A stretch of 64,000 nt of DNA from Artemisia argyi (GCA_030686995.1 CM060703.1:118774861-118838860), one strand, 5' to 3'; shown: positions 11,395-23,855, counted from the first letter of the stretch. Notes: a model not told the origin generated them from the sequence alone. Program-made: numbers and translations.

Positions 11395-11460
11395 TGAGTC
11401 ATAAAAGCACATACGGAAAACATATTTCAAAATAAAAGAAAAATTACCTTGCATGATCAG

Positions 11461-12865
11461 TGATGCATGGGAATTGCACCAGGCTTTACCTCTTGAGGGA
11501 TCTCGAGAAGCTTACAACCCCCACCAGGCAGTGTACCTGATCGTTGTAGTATAGTATAGTGACAAGTACCGGGGGATTGATCGTTCAACTCAGGAATAGT
11601 GTCGCTAGGATTAGAAAGCCTAAAAACTAGGTCTAGAGGTGAGGGATGATTCTTTTTGTATTTTTATATTTTAATGAAAGCAAGTAAAATCTCGGGTTTT
11701 GGAAGAGTGGGCGGAATTAGTTGTTAGTCAACTAACCCAATAACTATAGATGCACTAAAATAACAGAAATGTAAATTAAACTAAATACTAATATGGTGTG
11801 AACAATAGATGGGAGAATTGTGTTTACTTAGATTTCACTACTCCCTAGATATCTTTTACAGGTTAATTGTTTGTTACAGTTGCGTGGATGACGGGTTATA
11901 TTCCTTAATATCAATCATGGGGTGGCGTACTTACTTCCCAAATTCTATAAGCTCCTACTTCACTCCTATGTCGAGCCTGCAAGAAGCTTCTAACATGGGA
12001 TCACTAGAATTCGCTCATGCATTAAATACAACCATAAAAACCTAGTACACATCGGTTCATGTTTCTTAAGACGTTCAAGCAAGTTACACAATGGAGATCT
12101 GCCAGTTTTCTTAAGCCTAACATTGAAATCATTCATCCATTACAACTATAAACAAGCAATCAACCTATAATCAACATCTAGGTTTCATTACATCTAAGCA
12201 AACACACAAGAGATCTAGCCTAGCATGTTAAAATCAAGACAAGCGTAAGATATATTCAAACAACACATAGACATATTGAATGAATTGAAAGGATACTTAT
12301 CTCAATTGAACATGAAGGGTTTCAAAGGGTGAAAACCCTTGAAAATACTGTAAAAGTCGTGTTAGGGTTTATTAAGTTCGACCCTAAAATTCTCCTCCCT
12401 CTAGAATGAAAATTACGAAGACTATATATAGATTTACTAAGGTGACGGCGTCAAGAAGAAACTTCTGACGCCGTCAACCCGCCGCCAAAAATATTCTCGG
12501 ATTGCCTAGATCCAGATCTGACGCCGTCATGCGTATTGCTGCTCTGGGCCGTGACCACATTTACTCTTGACGGGCATGTTCTGACGCCGTTACGTTTTCT
12601 CTGGGCCGTCACCAAAATTGCTCTTAACGCCGTCATAAAAACCTTCTTGACGCCGTAAGGTACTGTTCCCAGCAAGGAAAATCAAGACTTTGCCGTTTTC
12701 TTCACTTTTATGCTCCAAAAACATCCAAAATGCTTCCTTTTTCCAGAATTCACTCCCAAAGTACCTAAAATCACAAAAGAAACGATTTAGGGCAATATTT
12801 GATCAAATAAATCTAACTTCCGGCTTAAATGACCCCCTAAAAACGGATCATTTTTCGCCTCATCA
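11461..12865 (-). repeat. 3' LTR of the second element
   Basis: About 1.4 kb, near-identical to 16427-17825. It contains a TATA box on the minus strand (12423-12431) with a cluster of TGACG palindromes just upstream. The ORFs 11809-12045 plus and 12451-12675 minus recur in the other LTR and are considered chance. Confidence 0.9.
12423..12530 (-). promoter_or_regulatory. Putative LTR promoter: TATA box with TGACG(G/C)CGTCA palindromes
   Basis: Minus-strand TATATATAG at 12423-12431. Directly upstream in that orientation are three 11-bp palindromes TGACGSCGTCA at 12443-12453, 12466-12476 and 12519-12529. Further half-sites (GACGCCGT, CCGTCA) run to about 12656. TGACG is the core bound by plant TGA-type bZIP factors (as-1 element); a response to such factors is inference. 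The same block recurs at 17403-17625 in the other LTR, and two more palindromes lie internally at 14895-14905 and 14918-14928. Confidence 0.5.
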
Positions 12866-13464
12866 TATACCCTTACACTTGAGATTTGCTTGTCCTCAAG
12901 CAAATGCGCTTTTATTCTAGTCAAAATACAAGTTAGGGGTCATTTAACACTAATATAAAAGTAATTACAACAAATAATCGTTCCACTAAAGACCAAAGAC
13001 AAGCACGGAGGTTATATACTAGCACCTCACAAATAGTGTTTAGATACTCACATCTCTCGGGTGTAATAAAGTATATATCACAATATGGAAATGGAAAACA
13101 TCTCTCACTACCTGTCATAGCAAAATAGATTACCATAGGCTTGGGAAAGGATCAAACCTCCACCACATGGCGTAAGCACCTAGGATAAACTATCAAAGAG
13201 GTCTTTTAAAGGGTTATAACGTTAGGTGTAGGGATATGGAATACACGGTTTTGTTGGATATAGGCAATCTTTACTGGTGGCGAGTTAATCATCTTGGTTA
13301 ATTACATGTACAATATGGCGTTGTTAAGCCAAGACTCGACTCAACTTAAGCTAATAAATGAAAAATAACAAAAACATAAAATAAACATAGAATGAAATGG
13401 GATGGTAGTCCGTATGATTTTTCTATTTTCTTTTTCTATTTTTTTTTTCTTTTATTGATTTTTC

Positions 13465-13514
<50 letters not shown>

Positions 13515-15367
13515 ATACACTCTTACCCTACCATCCAAAATAATACATCATAGGGGATGAACATTCCCCTTACACTTGAATTTTTACATACTTTACAATA
13601 AACTACTCTAATGACTCTAATCAAGATAATCAAAACACTTGGAGTACTTTTAAGATTAACGTTCATATGGGGGTAATAATATGATGTTCTTCCCCATTAC
13701 TCCATAACATAAGTACTTTACCCACGAGTCCCAATCGTCCCAAAACAATATGTACAAGGATATGACTCGACTTAGCAACCATGTAATCAATTATATAATT
13801 AACTAAGGGTTTAACAAATAACAATAATGCACTAAAGATGAGTGCATACACAGAAGGCTAAGGAGATTTGGTTGTACATTTAAGTGGGGTGTAACAAATT
13901 CTTCCTTTAAGTAAGATCCTTAAAGTTAGAAACGAAAAGATTGGCTCGGAGGGGTGTACTAGGGGTTTCGTGTACTAATAATGAGTACAACGCTAAGGGT
14001 GTGAGAAAAATTAATTGACTTAACTAGCCAAGTAATATGACTTAAATGGTCAAGTAATTATGATACGGGTTTAACACAAAGGTGATCCTAATGCCTCTTA
14101 TCATGTAGTAAATCCTACTACACGAATGTAGTCTCACTAGCGGTCTCGGGATGCATCACTAACGCAAGTTCTAGAATCTAAATGCTACCGGTACACTCAT
14201 AAGCACTAATAGTAAATGCTTTTCCTGTCAAATCAAAAGGCGAACCTCAGATATTTGGGTGGAAAATTTTTCTGAATGGTACGGTTTTGTGCTAGCCATA
14301 CAATCTCCTATCCATGAGATGCTTGCTAAGGCTAAAGTTTCACTCCTAAATGTTGTAAAAAAATTTAAATTTGGCGCTAAAATTACACTAACAAGTATTT
14401 CTCTTAGTTTTATTACACACCTACCATCAAACAAACAAACTCAAGCGAAAGTGTATCCTATTAGGTATCATCATTTTACCCTCCCCTTACACTTAGGATG
14501 AACATTGTCCCCAATGTTCAATTAAAGAATGTAAAAGTAAAATAGGTAAAAGAATGAAATCAAATACTCCCATGATTCGCTCGGTATGGATAGTATGGTA
14601 ACAAGGTTAGATCTTCCTCCAAGAAAATGAACAATCAAAGCTTCCCTTCCAGAAATATAAATTAACTTCTTGTCATACATAACCTGTTAAACCTGAGAAA
14701 ACAAACAAGACAACCTCGTGCAAAATCGGCGGCAATCTATATATGATAACAAATCCTAGAAAACAAAGTAAGATATAATGCTTGTGGAATGAATGTTTGC
14801 AGATTTCCTGGAGTTTATAAAACTAAAGAATTAACAAAAACTTTAAGACTCCGTTAGAAAAACAAAACTAGAAAAATTTCCAAATTTTTACACGTGACGC
14901 CGTCAGGAATTTCTTCCTGACGCCGTCAGAAGTGATCTGCAGAAATTCTTACATTAAGTTTCCAGAAAATTTCTGGAAAAAACTTATGTCCTACTTCCTG
15001 GAAAATCCTGCAAAACATCATTATGACTCGATACAAGCATTTGACTCTAACAAATACGAATATACATGTTCATTTAATTATTGTGGAGAATCATGATCGA
15101 GGTTGTTTCTTAAAAACATATTTGGGGTTTCCCCTTACACTTATCTTTTGCGAAATACCTTTGGATGAAGTTAAGACAAAACCAAACGACAAAATAAAGT
15201 ATTTTCACCATTTTAGTTTAAAACATGATCTACCAACAATAAAAACAAAGCATGCATACGGAAATAAATAACAATCAAACAAATTAAAATCACACAAAGC
15301 ATGGGTTGCCTCCCAAAAAGCGCTTTTCTTTATTTACGAGTCTTGTAGCTAGACTCAAGGTCATGGG
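12866..15367 (-). other. Non-coding internal region with repeated PPT-like boxes
   Basis: No gene is visible. Boxes reading AAGTGTAAGGGG on the minus strand occur near 12867, 13564, 14481 and 15129; only the first borders the LTR. The phrase GCTTGAGGACAAGCAAA (minus, about 12885-12905) and GGGAGGCAACCCATG (minus, about 15300-15315) are stock sequences of plant Tat/Athila elements. A poly-T run of about 50 lies near 13462-13512. Confidence 0.6.
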
Positions 15368-16264
15368 CTATCGTGTGTCGCTTATGCTCACATAACCAAG
15401 GGTGAGCCATCTAATAGTCGTCTCATCTTTCTTATAATCATCACTTAACTCTAAACATCCACGATAATACCTTTTATTCTTTTCATGAGTATATTTAAGC
15501 CCTTTTCTTTTGTCATTCTCACTTAGCATTTCTAGGGGCGGGTACCTACTACACTTCTCCATGGAAAAATCCTTGAACCTAGGGTGTGCACGGGGCATTT
15601 GGTAGACAAAATCTTCATCCCCATCCAAGAATGTAATTAACCCTTCCATAAGTTTTTCATCAAGGTTGGTCAACTTTTTGAAAGGTTTCCCAAACACAAC
15701 TTAGGTTAACTTACTATCGATAAATTCTCGTAGATTCTCCATAACCATGAACTCAACAAGATAAACAAAGCTTCCTACAAACACATGCAATGACATTGCC
15801 CTAGCAATAACATTATCTCCTTTGTATTCTAACTCATCTACCATGATTTTATTATATTCACTACGCGAGATTATGTTCATTGGGAGAGATGAGTTAAGGT
15901 AGGCATTAAAGCTCCTAAATCCAATCTTACAAGGAAATTGCATATTGAATGAGCTATCATACTCAATCCTTGTTCTAGGGTCAACATACCTAAGAGGGTT
16001 CACTTCATCTTCCATCCTATCCTCATTAATCACATCACCATCGTCTAGATCCTCATCGGAGTCTGAATAGTAAAAAGGACTAGCCCTATGGTCATCATCA
16101 TGGTCAGACTCCTCCATTTCAGAATTATTGTCAAAGTGGTGGTTAGGTGAGAGATTAGGTGGGTTTTCATTTTCCACTAAAGGGATTGGGGCGGGCATTT
16201 GGAAAATCCTGCGACGAAAAACACGAATAACAGGAATCAAATGATCAATGTTATTGTTATCCAT
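15368..16264 (-). pseudogene. Retropepsin-like remnant of the second element, stop-interrupted, triad lost
   Basis: Two in-frame ORFs (15701-16264, 187 aa; 15368-15697, 109 aa) are separated by one TAA at 15701-15703. The N-terminal 90 residues are acidic (DSDEDLDDGD). Then come NAYLNSSLPMNIISRSEYNK and VGSFVYLVEFMVMEN, followed across the stop by VVFGKPF. These match in order the active-site loop, the flap-side strands and the final hydrophobic-Gly motif of Tat/Athila aspartic proteases. The expected Asp-(Leu/Ser)-Gly triad is replaced by Asn-Ser-Ser, so catalysis is not expected. The alignment is by eye and from memory of the family. Confidence 0.55.
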
Positions 16265-16401
16265 CGAGATGGTTTACGAACAAAGGAAACAAAGAAATAA
16301 GATAGACTAAAGAAAACCTAAAAATAAAAATAAAATCTTACTAGAAAGGAATATAGCAAGTAGACCTAACAAAAAGAAATTCTAACCTAGACAATAACTA
16401 T

Positions 16402-16420
16402 TCCCCGGGCTGCGGCGCCA
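16402..16420 (-). other. Primer-binding site of the second element, tRNA-Asp type
   Basis: The minus strand reads TGGCGCCGCAGCCCGGGGA six bases after the LTR end at 16427. This fixes the minus orientation and links the element to the first one. Confidence 0.8.
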
Positions 16421-16426
16421 AAAACT

Positions 16427-17825
16427 TGATGTGTGGGAATTGCACCAGGCTTTACCTCTCGAGGGATCTCGAGAAGCTTACAACCCCCACCAGGCAGTGT
16501 ACCTGATCGTTGTAGTATAGTATAGTGACAAGTACCGGGGGATTGATCGTTCAACTCAGGAATAGTGTCGCTAGGATTAGAAAGCCTAAAAACTAGGTCT
16601 AGAGGTGAGGGATGATTCTTTTTGTATTTTTATATTTTAATGAAAGCAAGTAAAATCTCGGGTTTTGGAAGAGTGGGCGGAATTAGTTGTTAGTCAACTA
16701 ACCCAATAACTATAGATGCACTAAAATAACAGAAATGTAAATTAAACTAATTACTAATATGGTGTAAACAATAGATGGGAGAATTGTGTTTACTTAGATT
16801 TCACTACTCCCTAGATATCTTTTACAGGTTAATTGTTTGTTACAGTTGCGTGGATGACGGGTTATATTCCTTAATATCAATCATGGGGTGGCGTACTTAC
16901 TTCCCAAATTCTATAAGCTCCTACTTCACTCCTATGTCGAGCCTGCAAGAAGCTTCTAACATGGGATCACTAGAATTCGCTCATGTATTAAATACAACCA
17001 TAAAAACCTAGTACACATCGGTTCATGTTTCTTAAGACGTTCAAGCAAGTTACACAATGGAGATCTGCCAGTTTTCTTAAGCCTAACATTGAAATCATTC
17101 ATCCATTACAACTATAAACAAGCAATCAACCTATAATCAACATCTAGGTTTCATTACATCTAAGCAAACACACAAGAGATCTAGCCTAGCATGTTAAAAT
17201 CAAGACAAGCGTAAGATATATTCAAACAACACATAGACATATTGAATGAATTGAAAGGATACTTATCTCAATTGAACATGAAGGGTTTCAAAGGGTGAAA
17301 ACCCTTGAAAATACTGTAAAAGTCGTGTTAGGGTTTATTAAGTTCGACCCTAAAATTCTCCTCCCTCTAGAATGAAAATTACGAAGACTATATATAGATT
17401 TACTAAGGTGACGGCGTCAAGAAGAAACTTCTGACGCCGTCAACCCGCCGCCAAAAATATTCTCGGATTGCCTAGATCCAGATCTGACGCCGTCATGCGT
17501 ATTGCTGCTCTGGGCCGTGACCACATTTACTCTTGACGGGCATGTTCTGACGCCGTTACGTTTTCTCTGGGCCGTCACCAAAATTGCTCTTAACGCCGTC
17601 ATAAAAACCTTCTTGACGCCGTAAGGTACTGTTCCCAGCAAGGAAAATCAAGACTTTGCCGTTTTCTTCACTTTTATGCTCCAAAAACATCCAAAATGCT
17701 TCCTTTTTCCAGAATTCACTCCCAAAGTACCTAAAATCACAAAAGGAACGATTTAGGGCAATATTTGATCAAATAAATCCAACTTCAAATGACCCCCTAA
17801 AAATGGATCATTTTTCGCCTCATCA
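16427..17825 (-). repeat. 5' LTR of the second element
   Basis: About 1.4 kb, bordered by the primer site on its left and by host exon sequence on its right. It has the same TATA/TGACG promoter block as the other LTR (palindromes at 17409-17419, 17432-17442 and 17485-17495). Confidence 0.9.
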
Positions 17826-19202
17826 ATAAGCCGACGATCCTTATACTTTATATATAATTTATCAAGAATGCAGTCCGCGCATTAGTTTTCATTACATTGA
17901 ACATAATAACACCACAATAGATCATAATATAACTTTCTATAAAAGTATACCTTGTATGTCAATGGATAGGATCATGCTGACTTTTTTCATCAATATTGTG
18001 AGTTTCTAATAAGCCTGCCGGACACGTCTTTGTCGCCTACCACCTGTCGGACAAGTCTTTGTCGCCTACCACCTGTCAATGGATAGGATCGGGCGGGCCT
18101 GTTTTTCGGCCGAGGTGATTTGGCATAAATAAAGAACGTGTACCTGACCCGTTGTGAGACACACATTTATAGGCTCATTACCCTCTCCTTTTTTTTTTGG
18201 TATCTGACATGTCTTTGTCGCCTACCACCTGTGGCCACATTATGGGAAGTTGTATGTGGCTAACCCAAACTGGCTGTCACAACAATACCAAGTGATTTGT
18301 TAATAGCTGTGGCATTTCTAGAAGATAAGTAAGTGAAAAGTTAATTTACGACACGTAAGGTGACGTTAGAGCCATACCTGTTTGAGGCTTACATGTTTGA
18401 CCCGTTTTGCTCTCAGCGAGTTTATTTACCCATTCGACCTGTTATTAAACAAATATAGCCCACACTGATCAGTTTTCATACAAATGAGTTGTAATGCCAT
18501 GTCTAATCTATTATGAATAAGGCAAGTTACGTATGTCCTTGTCTTTAGTTGATGTTCAATATTCATGAGCAGCTTACGACCGTAGTTTGGCTCGTGTTCC
18601 ATAGAAATGATAATAAGCAGTTGCAGCAAACTAAGTAATAACATTTTTTAAGCAAATAAAATAATATTCACCAAATACATTCAATTTAAACAAACACGGG
18701 AGTATGAGCAGCATGAAGATAGTTGCTCAAAATATTGTACGATGAATTGAACAAAAAGCGCACCTGCACAGTGGATAAAAGCAATACAAACAATTTTCCA
18801 TATGCAATAGCATTCAATTCCATATTCCACTATCTCTCTCAATTTTCAGTAAACTCACTCCCAATATGGCGCAACCATGGCTGTGCGACGTCTTATGAAC
18901 AATGAAGCGCCTGTTTATTGTCCTTCAGCAGCCAACTCTGTCTTCAACTCCTTTCTGTTCACCTAAATTTACATAGAAATTTGACTCATTAAGTCTTCGT
19001 TGTACATGAAACAATACAATAGAGGTATATGCAATTTCTTGTTAATAAAATCTATGTTACATAGCTCATTGTCAAATGATGAAAAAACCATTAAGTAACA
19101 AACTAAATGACAGCAGGACGCTACAGATTATTATAGTTTCAGGAATTTACTTCTTCAGCGGCCTATAACGTGTTGTGCTCCATTATCCTTTGTAAAAGTA
19201 GA
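17826..19202 (-). other. Host exon half (17831-17845) and intron sequence with short repeats
   Basis: The 17831-17845 segment reads TAT AAG GAT CGT CGG on the minus strand and continues in frame into 11448-11460 once the element and its target duplication are removed. The rest is intron-like. It includes three copies of tttgtcgcctaccacctgt at about 18026, 18055 and 18211. A possible exon border (AAATTTAG on the minus strand) sits at about 18962, but its frame closes quickly. Confidence 0.4.
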
Positions 19203-22200
19203 TGTAACAACCCGCATTTTCAGGACATTCTCCTATTCACTATTCATCATTTTACTATTCATCATTTTTGGAGTCAGTTTGTGATTCCGAGAAGCATTCA
19301 GAAATTTTAATATTCATGTGACACTATTCATTCCCGGAGGGAATCACTATTCATGATCATCATTCACCATTACGTAAACTGAGTTTACGAGTCTTCAAAT
19401 TCGCGTAACCAGTTTGGTTTAGCTGCGAATTCATGCATCATCATTAGTAACATCGTCAACACTTCAGGCCCTACATGGATATGAATTATTTCCATTTACG
19501 TATGCTTAATTTGTAATTAACGTTACCACTCAGTTTTTACTACGAACGTATACCCAATACTCCCGATTACGATCCTAATATATTTACATACTCATAATAA
19601 TAATATAAAAATTATATTATTAATTTACCCGGTGTTTTCTAATCAATTACTATATTTTACAGTCGAAGCTTATTATTCCGTCGGTTTGCGTAATCTCAAC
19701 ACGATAATTTTTCTAACACCCGATTCTTGCAAGGAATAATATTTTACAACTTTTACAAGTTCGTCATAGTTTATTTCGACTTGTAACGATTTATTTCTAG
19801 TTAACTCGGTACCCGATAACACCCAATACACACTTAAACTAAACAAATACATACATATGTGTTACTAGACAAGCTCATTTAATAGCGCACACACTCTTTT
19901 TCTCCCATTTTTGCCCCCCCCCCCCTAGCCCCCTAGTCCATGTGACATTAAATTCGCAAGACCATAAAGACTTAGATATTTTCTTACTTCATTTTTGTAC
20001 AAGAGTTTCACATAATAAACTAGAAAACACTCTCATCTCTTTTCTCTCCTACATGGGTCGGCCATCACAAGAAAACAAGAAGAATCCATAATTTTTCAAG
20101 ATCCAAGTGCTTAATCAAGTCTTAGTAGCAATCTAGTTAGGGTTTTGAAATAAAAACCACAAAGATTAACTAGGTTTTCATCACCATCTTTCAATAATCA
20201 CTCAAGTAAGTTACTAATAATTTTTCCTACTCTTTTAATTATTTACTTGATGTATTTTTATGATCTAGTAACAAAAGATGCAAGTATGTTATGATCCATA
20301 CCACTTTATTTAGCTTTTATTACATAAAATGGGTTTTTGATTTCCAATGATTATTCCCTTGAAACCCACCATGGTTGGTGAAGCTTAGGAACCCATGACA
20401 CCCTAAGAAGGTGTATGGTAGGATTTAGTAATTGTGGAGTTGATTTGAAGTATATTGGTTAAGCCTTGAACAAGTTAGAACCAAGAAAAATGAGTTTTGA
20501 CAACAATAGAAAAGGGTCTGTCCTTAAATGCAAAACGTGGGAAAATCAGTGGGTTTTGGGTAACTTTGGACTAAAGATTTAGAAAATACTTTCAAAAACG
20601 AAGCCGTGGACGAAAGAACGGATTAAAACGAGTTTATAACGAAGGACATATGATTTTTCCAAGATTAACGACGAAAACTATTTTCTGAAAAATATACTTG
20701 CTGTCCTACGATTTTCAAGGGCAAATCTGAGGTGTAAAACTTGATCTAGCCGTCCCGAATTATCAAAAATATATTAGTATGTTGTCCCACAATTCCGGGG
20801 ATATAAAGAACGTAGGAAACGGGCTTATAACGACAAAGATGCAAGCGTTTGAACTTAGACGATTTTTACAAATTTCCTTCAGCACTATTATTATTATTTT
20901 TGCCACTAAACAGTTTTTGAGACGCACCACTTTTTCGGCTGTTTTTCTCCATGATTGGTATGGTTTGAGTCCGAGCCATAGTTTTATGAAATCAAGATCT
21001 TCCATCAAGTTTTTCAAATCAATTGGCCGTTCGTCGAATGGACTTATAACGAATAAACTACAGCCTCATCTTTTTACCCGAAAATCCTTTCAAAGTTATT
21101 ATTTTGACAGCTTTTACTATAATAGAATTTTTCTAAGTGTTTATTAACCTAACGAGACGTCAAAAACGTATTTTTCGACGATGAGCGTTATTTTCAAAAC
21201 TAACGAGTGGTATCGATAACATACGTATTTGCATGTGTAGCATCATTTCATTTCTTACATTAGACCATATCATTCATATTAGGTTGCGGTTAGAGATCGT
21301 ACCTCATTTTCAGTGTATCTACTTTTGTCATCGTAGCTATCGCACCAGGTGAGTCATAGCCCCTACTCTTTTAATTGTTTGTAAACTTTTTAGGGGAGAA
21401 TACATGCTCGTTTTACTTAAACGCATTACTCGCTTTACATGGTTGATTTCTCAAATATTTTCAGCTTTACCTAAATACTTGTTTGATTATCCGAGTACAA
21501 TACTATTCACTTGCTACCTACTTGCTATTTACTCATGGACATGAGTGCATAAATTTAAACTATTTACCGATTGCCTAAGTTAAGGACCGGTAGCTACAAT
21601 TTCTTAGGTATGTTTGATTACCTACAATTACTTGGGTATGTTTGATTACCTACATTTCCTAGGTATGTTTGATTACCTACAATTTCTTGGGTATGTTTGA
21701 TTACCTACAATTACTTGGGTATGTTTGATTACCTACAATTTCTTGGGTATGTTTGATTACCTACAATTACTTGGGTATGTTTGATTACCTACATTTCCTA
21801 GGTATGTGATTACCTACATTACTTGGGAGCGTAACCTCCTACATATAGCTAGAAAACCTTTTCGGTGCCTTGAACTTAGTGCAATCCATATTCTTTCCTA
21901 AACTGGTGCTATGAAACTTTGTTTGATAAACTATTTATGCGTTTTGCTTATGGTCAGATTCATTTTTATGGCGACATCGCCATGGCTACATTATCACTCT
22001 TACCTTTATATAGTGACATTGCTACACTTATCTTTGAATCTTGGTCCACATATTACATTTGTTTACACAAACTAAATCATATTTGGCAGTGGGTCGTAAA
22101 CACACAGGTTACAAGTCTCTTATGGCGGGACTTGTAACTGAGTGGATTTACGATGCCTTTGCTAGGAAATCTTTATACTTATGCATTACATTCTTTTTCA

Positions 22201-22524
22201 CAAGACTCTATGAACTCACCAACCTCGTGTTGACACTTTAGCATGTATTTTCAGGTTTTAACCAATGACACGCTACTGGAGGTTTTGGCAGGGCATGGCA
22301 TGGTCATAGAAGACTCTGATTATTCATTTGGGGACCGTTTTAAATTATTTTAAGGGTCTACTTCCGCACTACTTTTAACAATGTAAATTCAATACTTTTG
22401 GTTAAATTATTTTATTCTAAATGATTGAAGTGAAAGCCATTTTTGAACTTGTGTTGTAATACCAATTGAGTTACACCTCAGCTACATGTATGCTTCCGCT
22501 GGACCCGATTTCGGGGGTGTGACA
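19203..22524 (+). mobile_element. Solo LTR of a Ty3/Gypsy element, copy 1
   Basis: It starts TGTAACAACCCGCATTTTCAG and ends TTCGGGGGTGTGACA, flanked by perfect 5-bp duplications GTAGA (19198-19202 and 22525-22529). There is no internal region, primer site or polypurine tract, so this is a solo LTR of about 3.3 kb left by LTR-LTR recombination. Orientation is assigned by the GGGTGTGACA end, which normally precedes the primer site. A 28-bp tandem array lies at 21592-21832. The ORFs inside (20763-22241) look incidental. Confidence 0.85.
21592..21832 (+). repeat. Tandem repeat, about 28 bp x 8-9, inside solo LTR copy 1
   Basis: The unit is like tacaattncttgggtatg followed by tttgattacc. Variants (ttactt, ttcttg, ttcctag) alternate partly in pairs, suggesting that a two-unit block was also duplicated. 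It is absent from copy 2 as far as I can see. Confidence 0.85.
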
Positions 22525-22699
22525 GTAGATTTGAAGCAAAAGAAATGGGAAATTGATATTTGGATTTCAGAGTTAACTTTGAATTGTTTTGGCTTCCAAT
22601 TCTTTCTGCTTTTCGGCTTTCTTTCGCTTAGTTACAGCGCGAGATCAAAGGCCTAGCCTGGGCTCTTTTCAGGATATCATCATAGCGAATACATCTACA

Positions 22700-22780
22700 A
22701 CTTTCAATCAAACAGTTTGCTTGACCAGGCATAACTGAGCCAGATTGGACCAGAACATTCCATTACGTCCGCTCGTATAT
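22700..22780 (-). other. Possible exon of the broken minus-strand gene
   Basis: The acceptor AAACCAG precedes 22780. The frame takes the single base left by the exon at 22909-23008 and stays open for about 25 codons (including MECSGPIWLSYAWSS) to a TGA. A different frame further on (CLIESCRCIRYDDILKRAQA, 22590-22720) is open too, hinting at a frameshift or an unseen splice. Confidence 0.35.
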
Positions 22781-22908
22781 CTGGTTTGAATAGTAAAGTA
22801 ATTAAAAGCAAAAGCATCCAAACACCCCTTAATAACTGTAAAAGACATCGTATTGAAAAGTAGTGATACATACAAGTTTTTCTCTTGTTTAAGCAGTCTA
22901 TTGTCAAC

Positions 22909-23008
22909 CTGAGGCGACACAATCATCCATTGGTTTAGGATCATATGTACTCAGCCATTTACTATGCGAGCAAGTACGACCTTGTTTGGACAGATCCGCG
23001 CTCAGTAA
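22909..23008 (-). other. Possible exon of the broken minus-strand gene
   Basis: The acceptor TTCATAG precedes 23008 and the donor GTTGAC follows 22909. It is open in one frame with LSADLSKQGRTCSHSKW and STYDPKPMDDCVAS. The start phase (0) does not match the phase 1 left by the exon at 23490-23554, so either a small exon between is missed or a frameshift has occurred. Confidence 0.4.
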
Positions 23009-23489
23009 CTATGAAAAAGAAAGAAACAACAACATATAAGCAACATTCAATATAATTTATCATACAAATGGATCGACCATCAGGCACTCCAAACACTCTC
23101 AAAACTACTTGACTATTAATCGAATTGCAATAAGAAAACAATAGTCACATAGTTTGAACTTTCTATTTATTTGACTCTACCCAAATAACCATTTGCTCCT
23201 CATTTTAGTCACATAGCAAAAGGTTGGTCCAAGGGTGCATAGCAGGAAAAGTTTTTTTTTCTAACAATTGAAAAACAATTCTACTACGCAACTTGAAGAC
23301 ACCTAACAGGTCTAAACGGGCAAACTTTCAAACTGGGGCAAAACAGGTTCGCAACATTCCTATTGGCATATATATTTGAACATTGGAATTGCAGAAGAGT
23401 TGTAGCATAAAGCTATGTAATCATAACATTTACATAACGTTTACGTTCCAGTTCTTGATGAAATAAAAACTAAAAATAAAAAAATTCAC

Positions 23490-23554
23490 CTTTGTCTACT
23501 CCCGCCTCTTTCTTACAACGGCTTTCTTCAGCCTTTAGTAACTTCCTCCGGCAA
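23490..23554 (-). other. Exon of the broken minus-strand gene, basic CRRK...RCKK stretch
   Basis: The border TTGGTCAAG precedes 23554 and the donor GTGAAT follows 23490. It encodes CRRKLLKAEESRCKKEAGVD in phase with the exon at 23750-23855. The basic Cys-containing helix-like stretch might bind nucleic acid, but nothing here proves it. Confidence 0.45.
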
Positions 23555-23749
23555 CTTGACCAAGAAAAAATATACGAAATTTTTTAAACCAACTCCTCCA
23601 AATGGTAGTGTATCAGCTACATATTGCATTATGTTCAGTGGAAAAAAAAGGAACATCAGGTTTGTTATCCTTACCATGAGTACCGACTATGCGTCTTTCA
23701 AACTTTATTATCTAACGAACAATTAGTATATAAGTTATTGCAACATTAC

Positions 23750-23855
23750 GTGAATGATGGCATCATTGAAGATAATACTTCCTCATCGGTTTCACAGATC
23801 ATCCTTTTTTGAAGCTCTTCATTATTTGTGGAGCCAATGTTACATCCTAAGTCAC
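23750..23855 (-). other. Exon of the broken minus-strand gene
   Basis: The acceptor TTTTCAG precedes 23855 and the donor GTAATG follows 23750. It is open for 34 codons including LGCNIGSTNNEELQKRM and TDEEVLSSMMPSF. Upstream it joins in phase to a possible ATG-containing 10-nt coding segment at 27649-27658, across an intron that houses solo LTR copy 2. Confidence 0.5.

Larger units (their letters stand above)
11461..17825 (-). mobile_element. Non-autonomous Tat/Athila-like LTR retrotransposon splitting a host exon
   Basis: The LTRs are 11461-12865 (3') and 16427-17825 (5' in minus orientation). On the minus strand each LTR starts TGATGAGGCG and ends ...CATCA. A tRNA-Asp-type primer site lies at 16402-16420 and a polypurine-like tract at 12866-12880. 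Target-site flanks are ATCAG (11456-11460) and ATAAG (17826-17830), 4 of 5 identical. The LTRs differ by roughly eight substitutions and one 6-base indel, so insertion is recent. The internal region codes only for a protease-like remnant (15368-16264); there is no reverse transcriptase or integrase. It sits inside an exon of the minus-strand host gene, in the same orientation. Confidence 0.85.
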
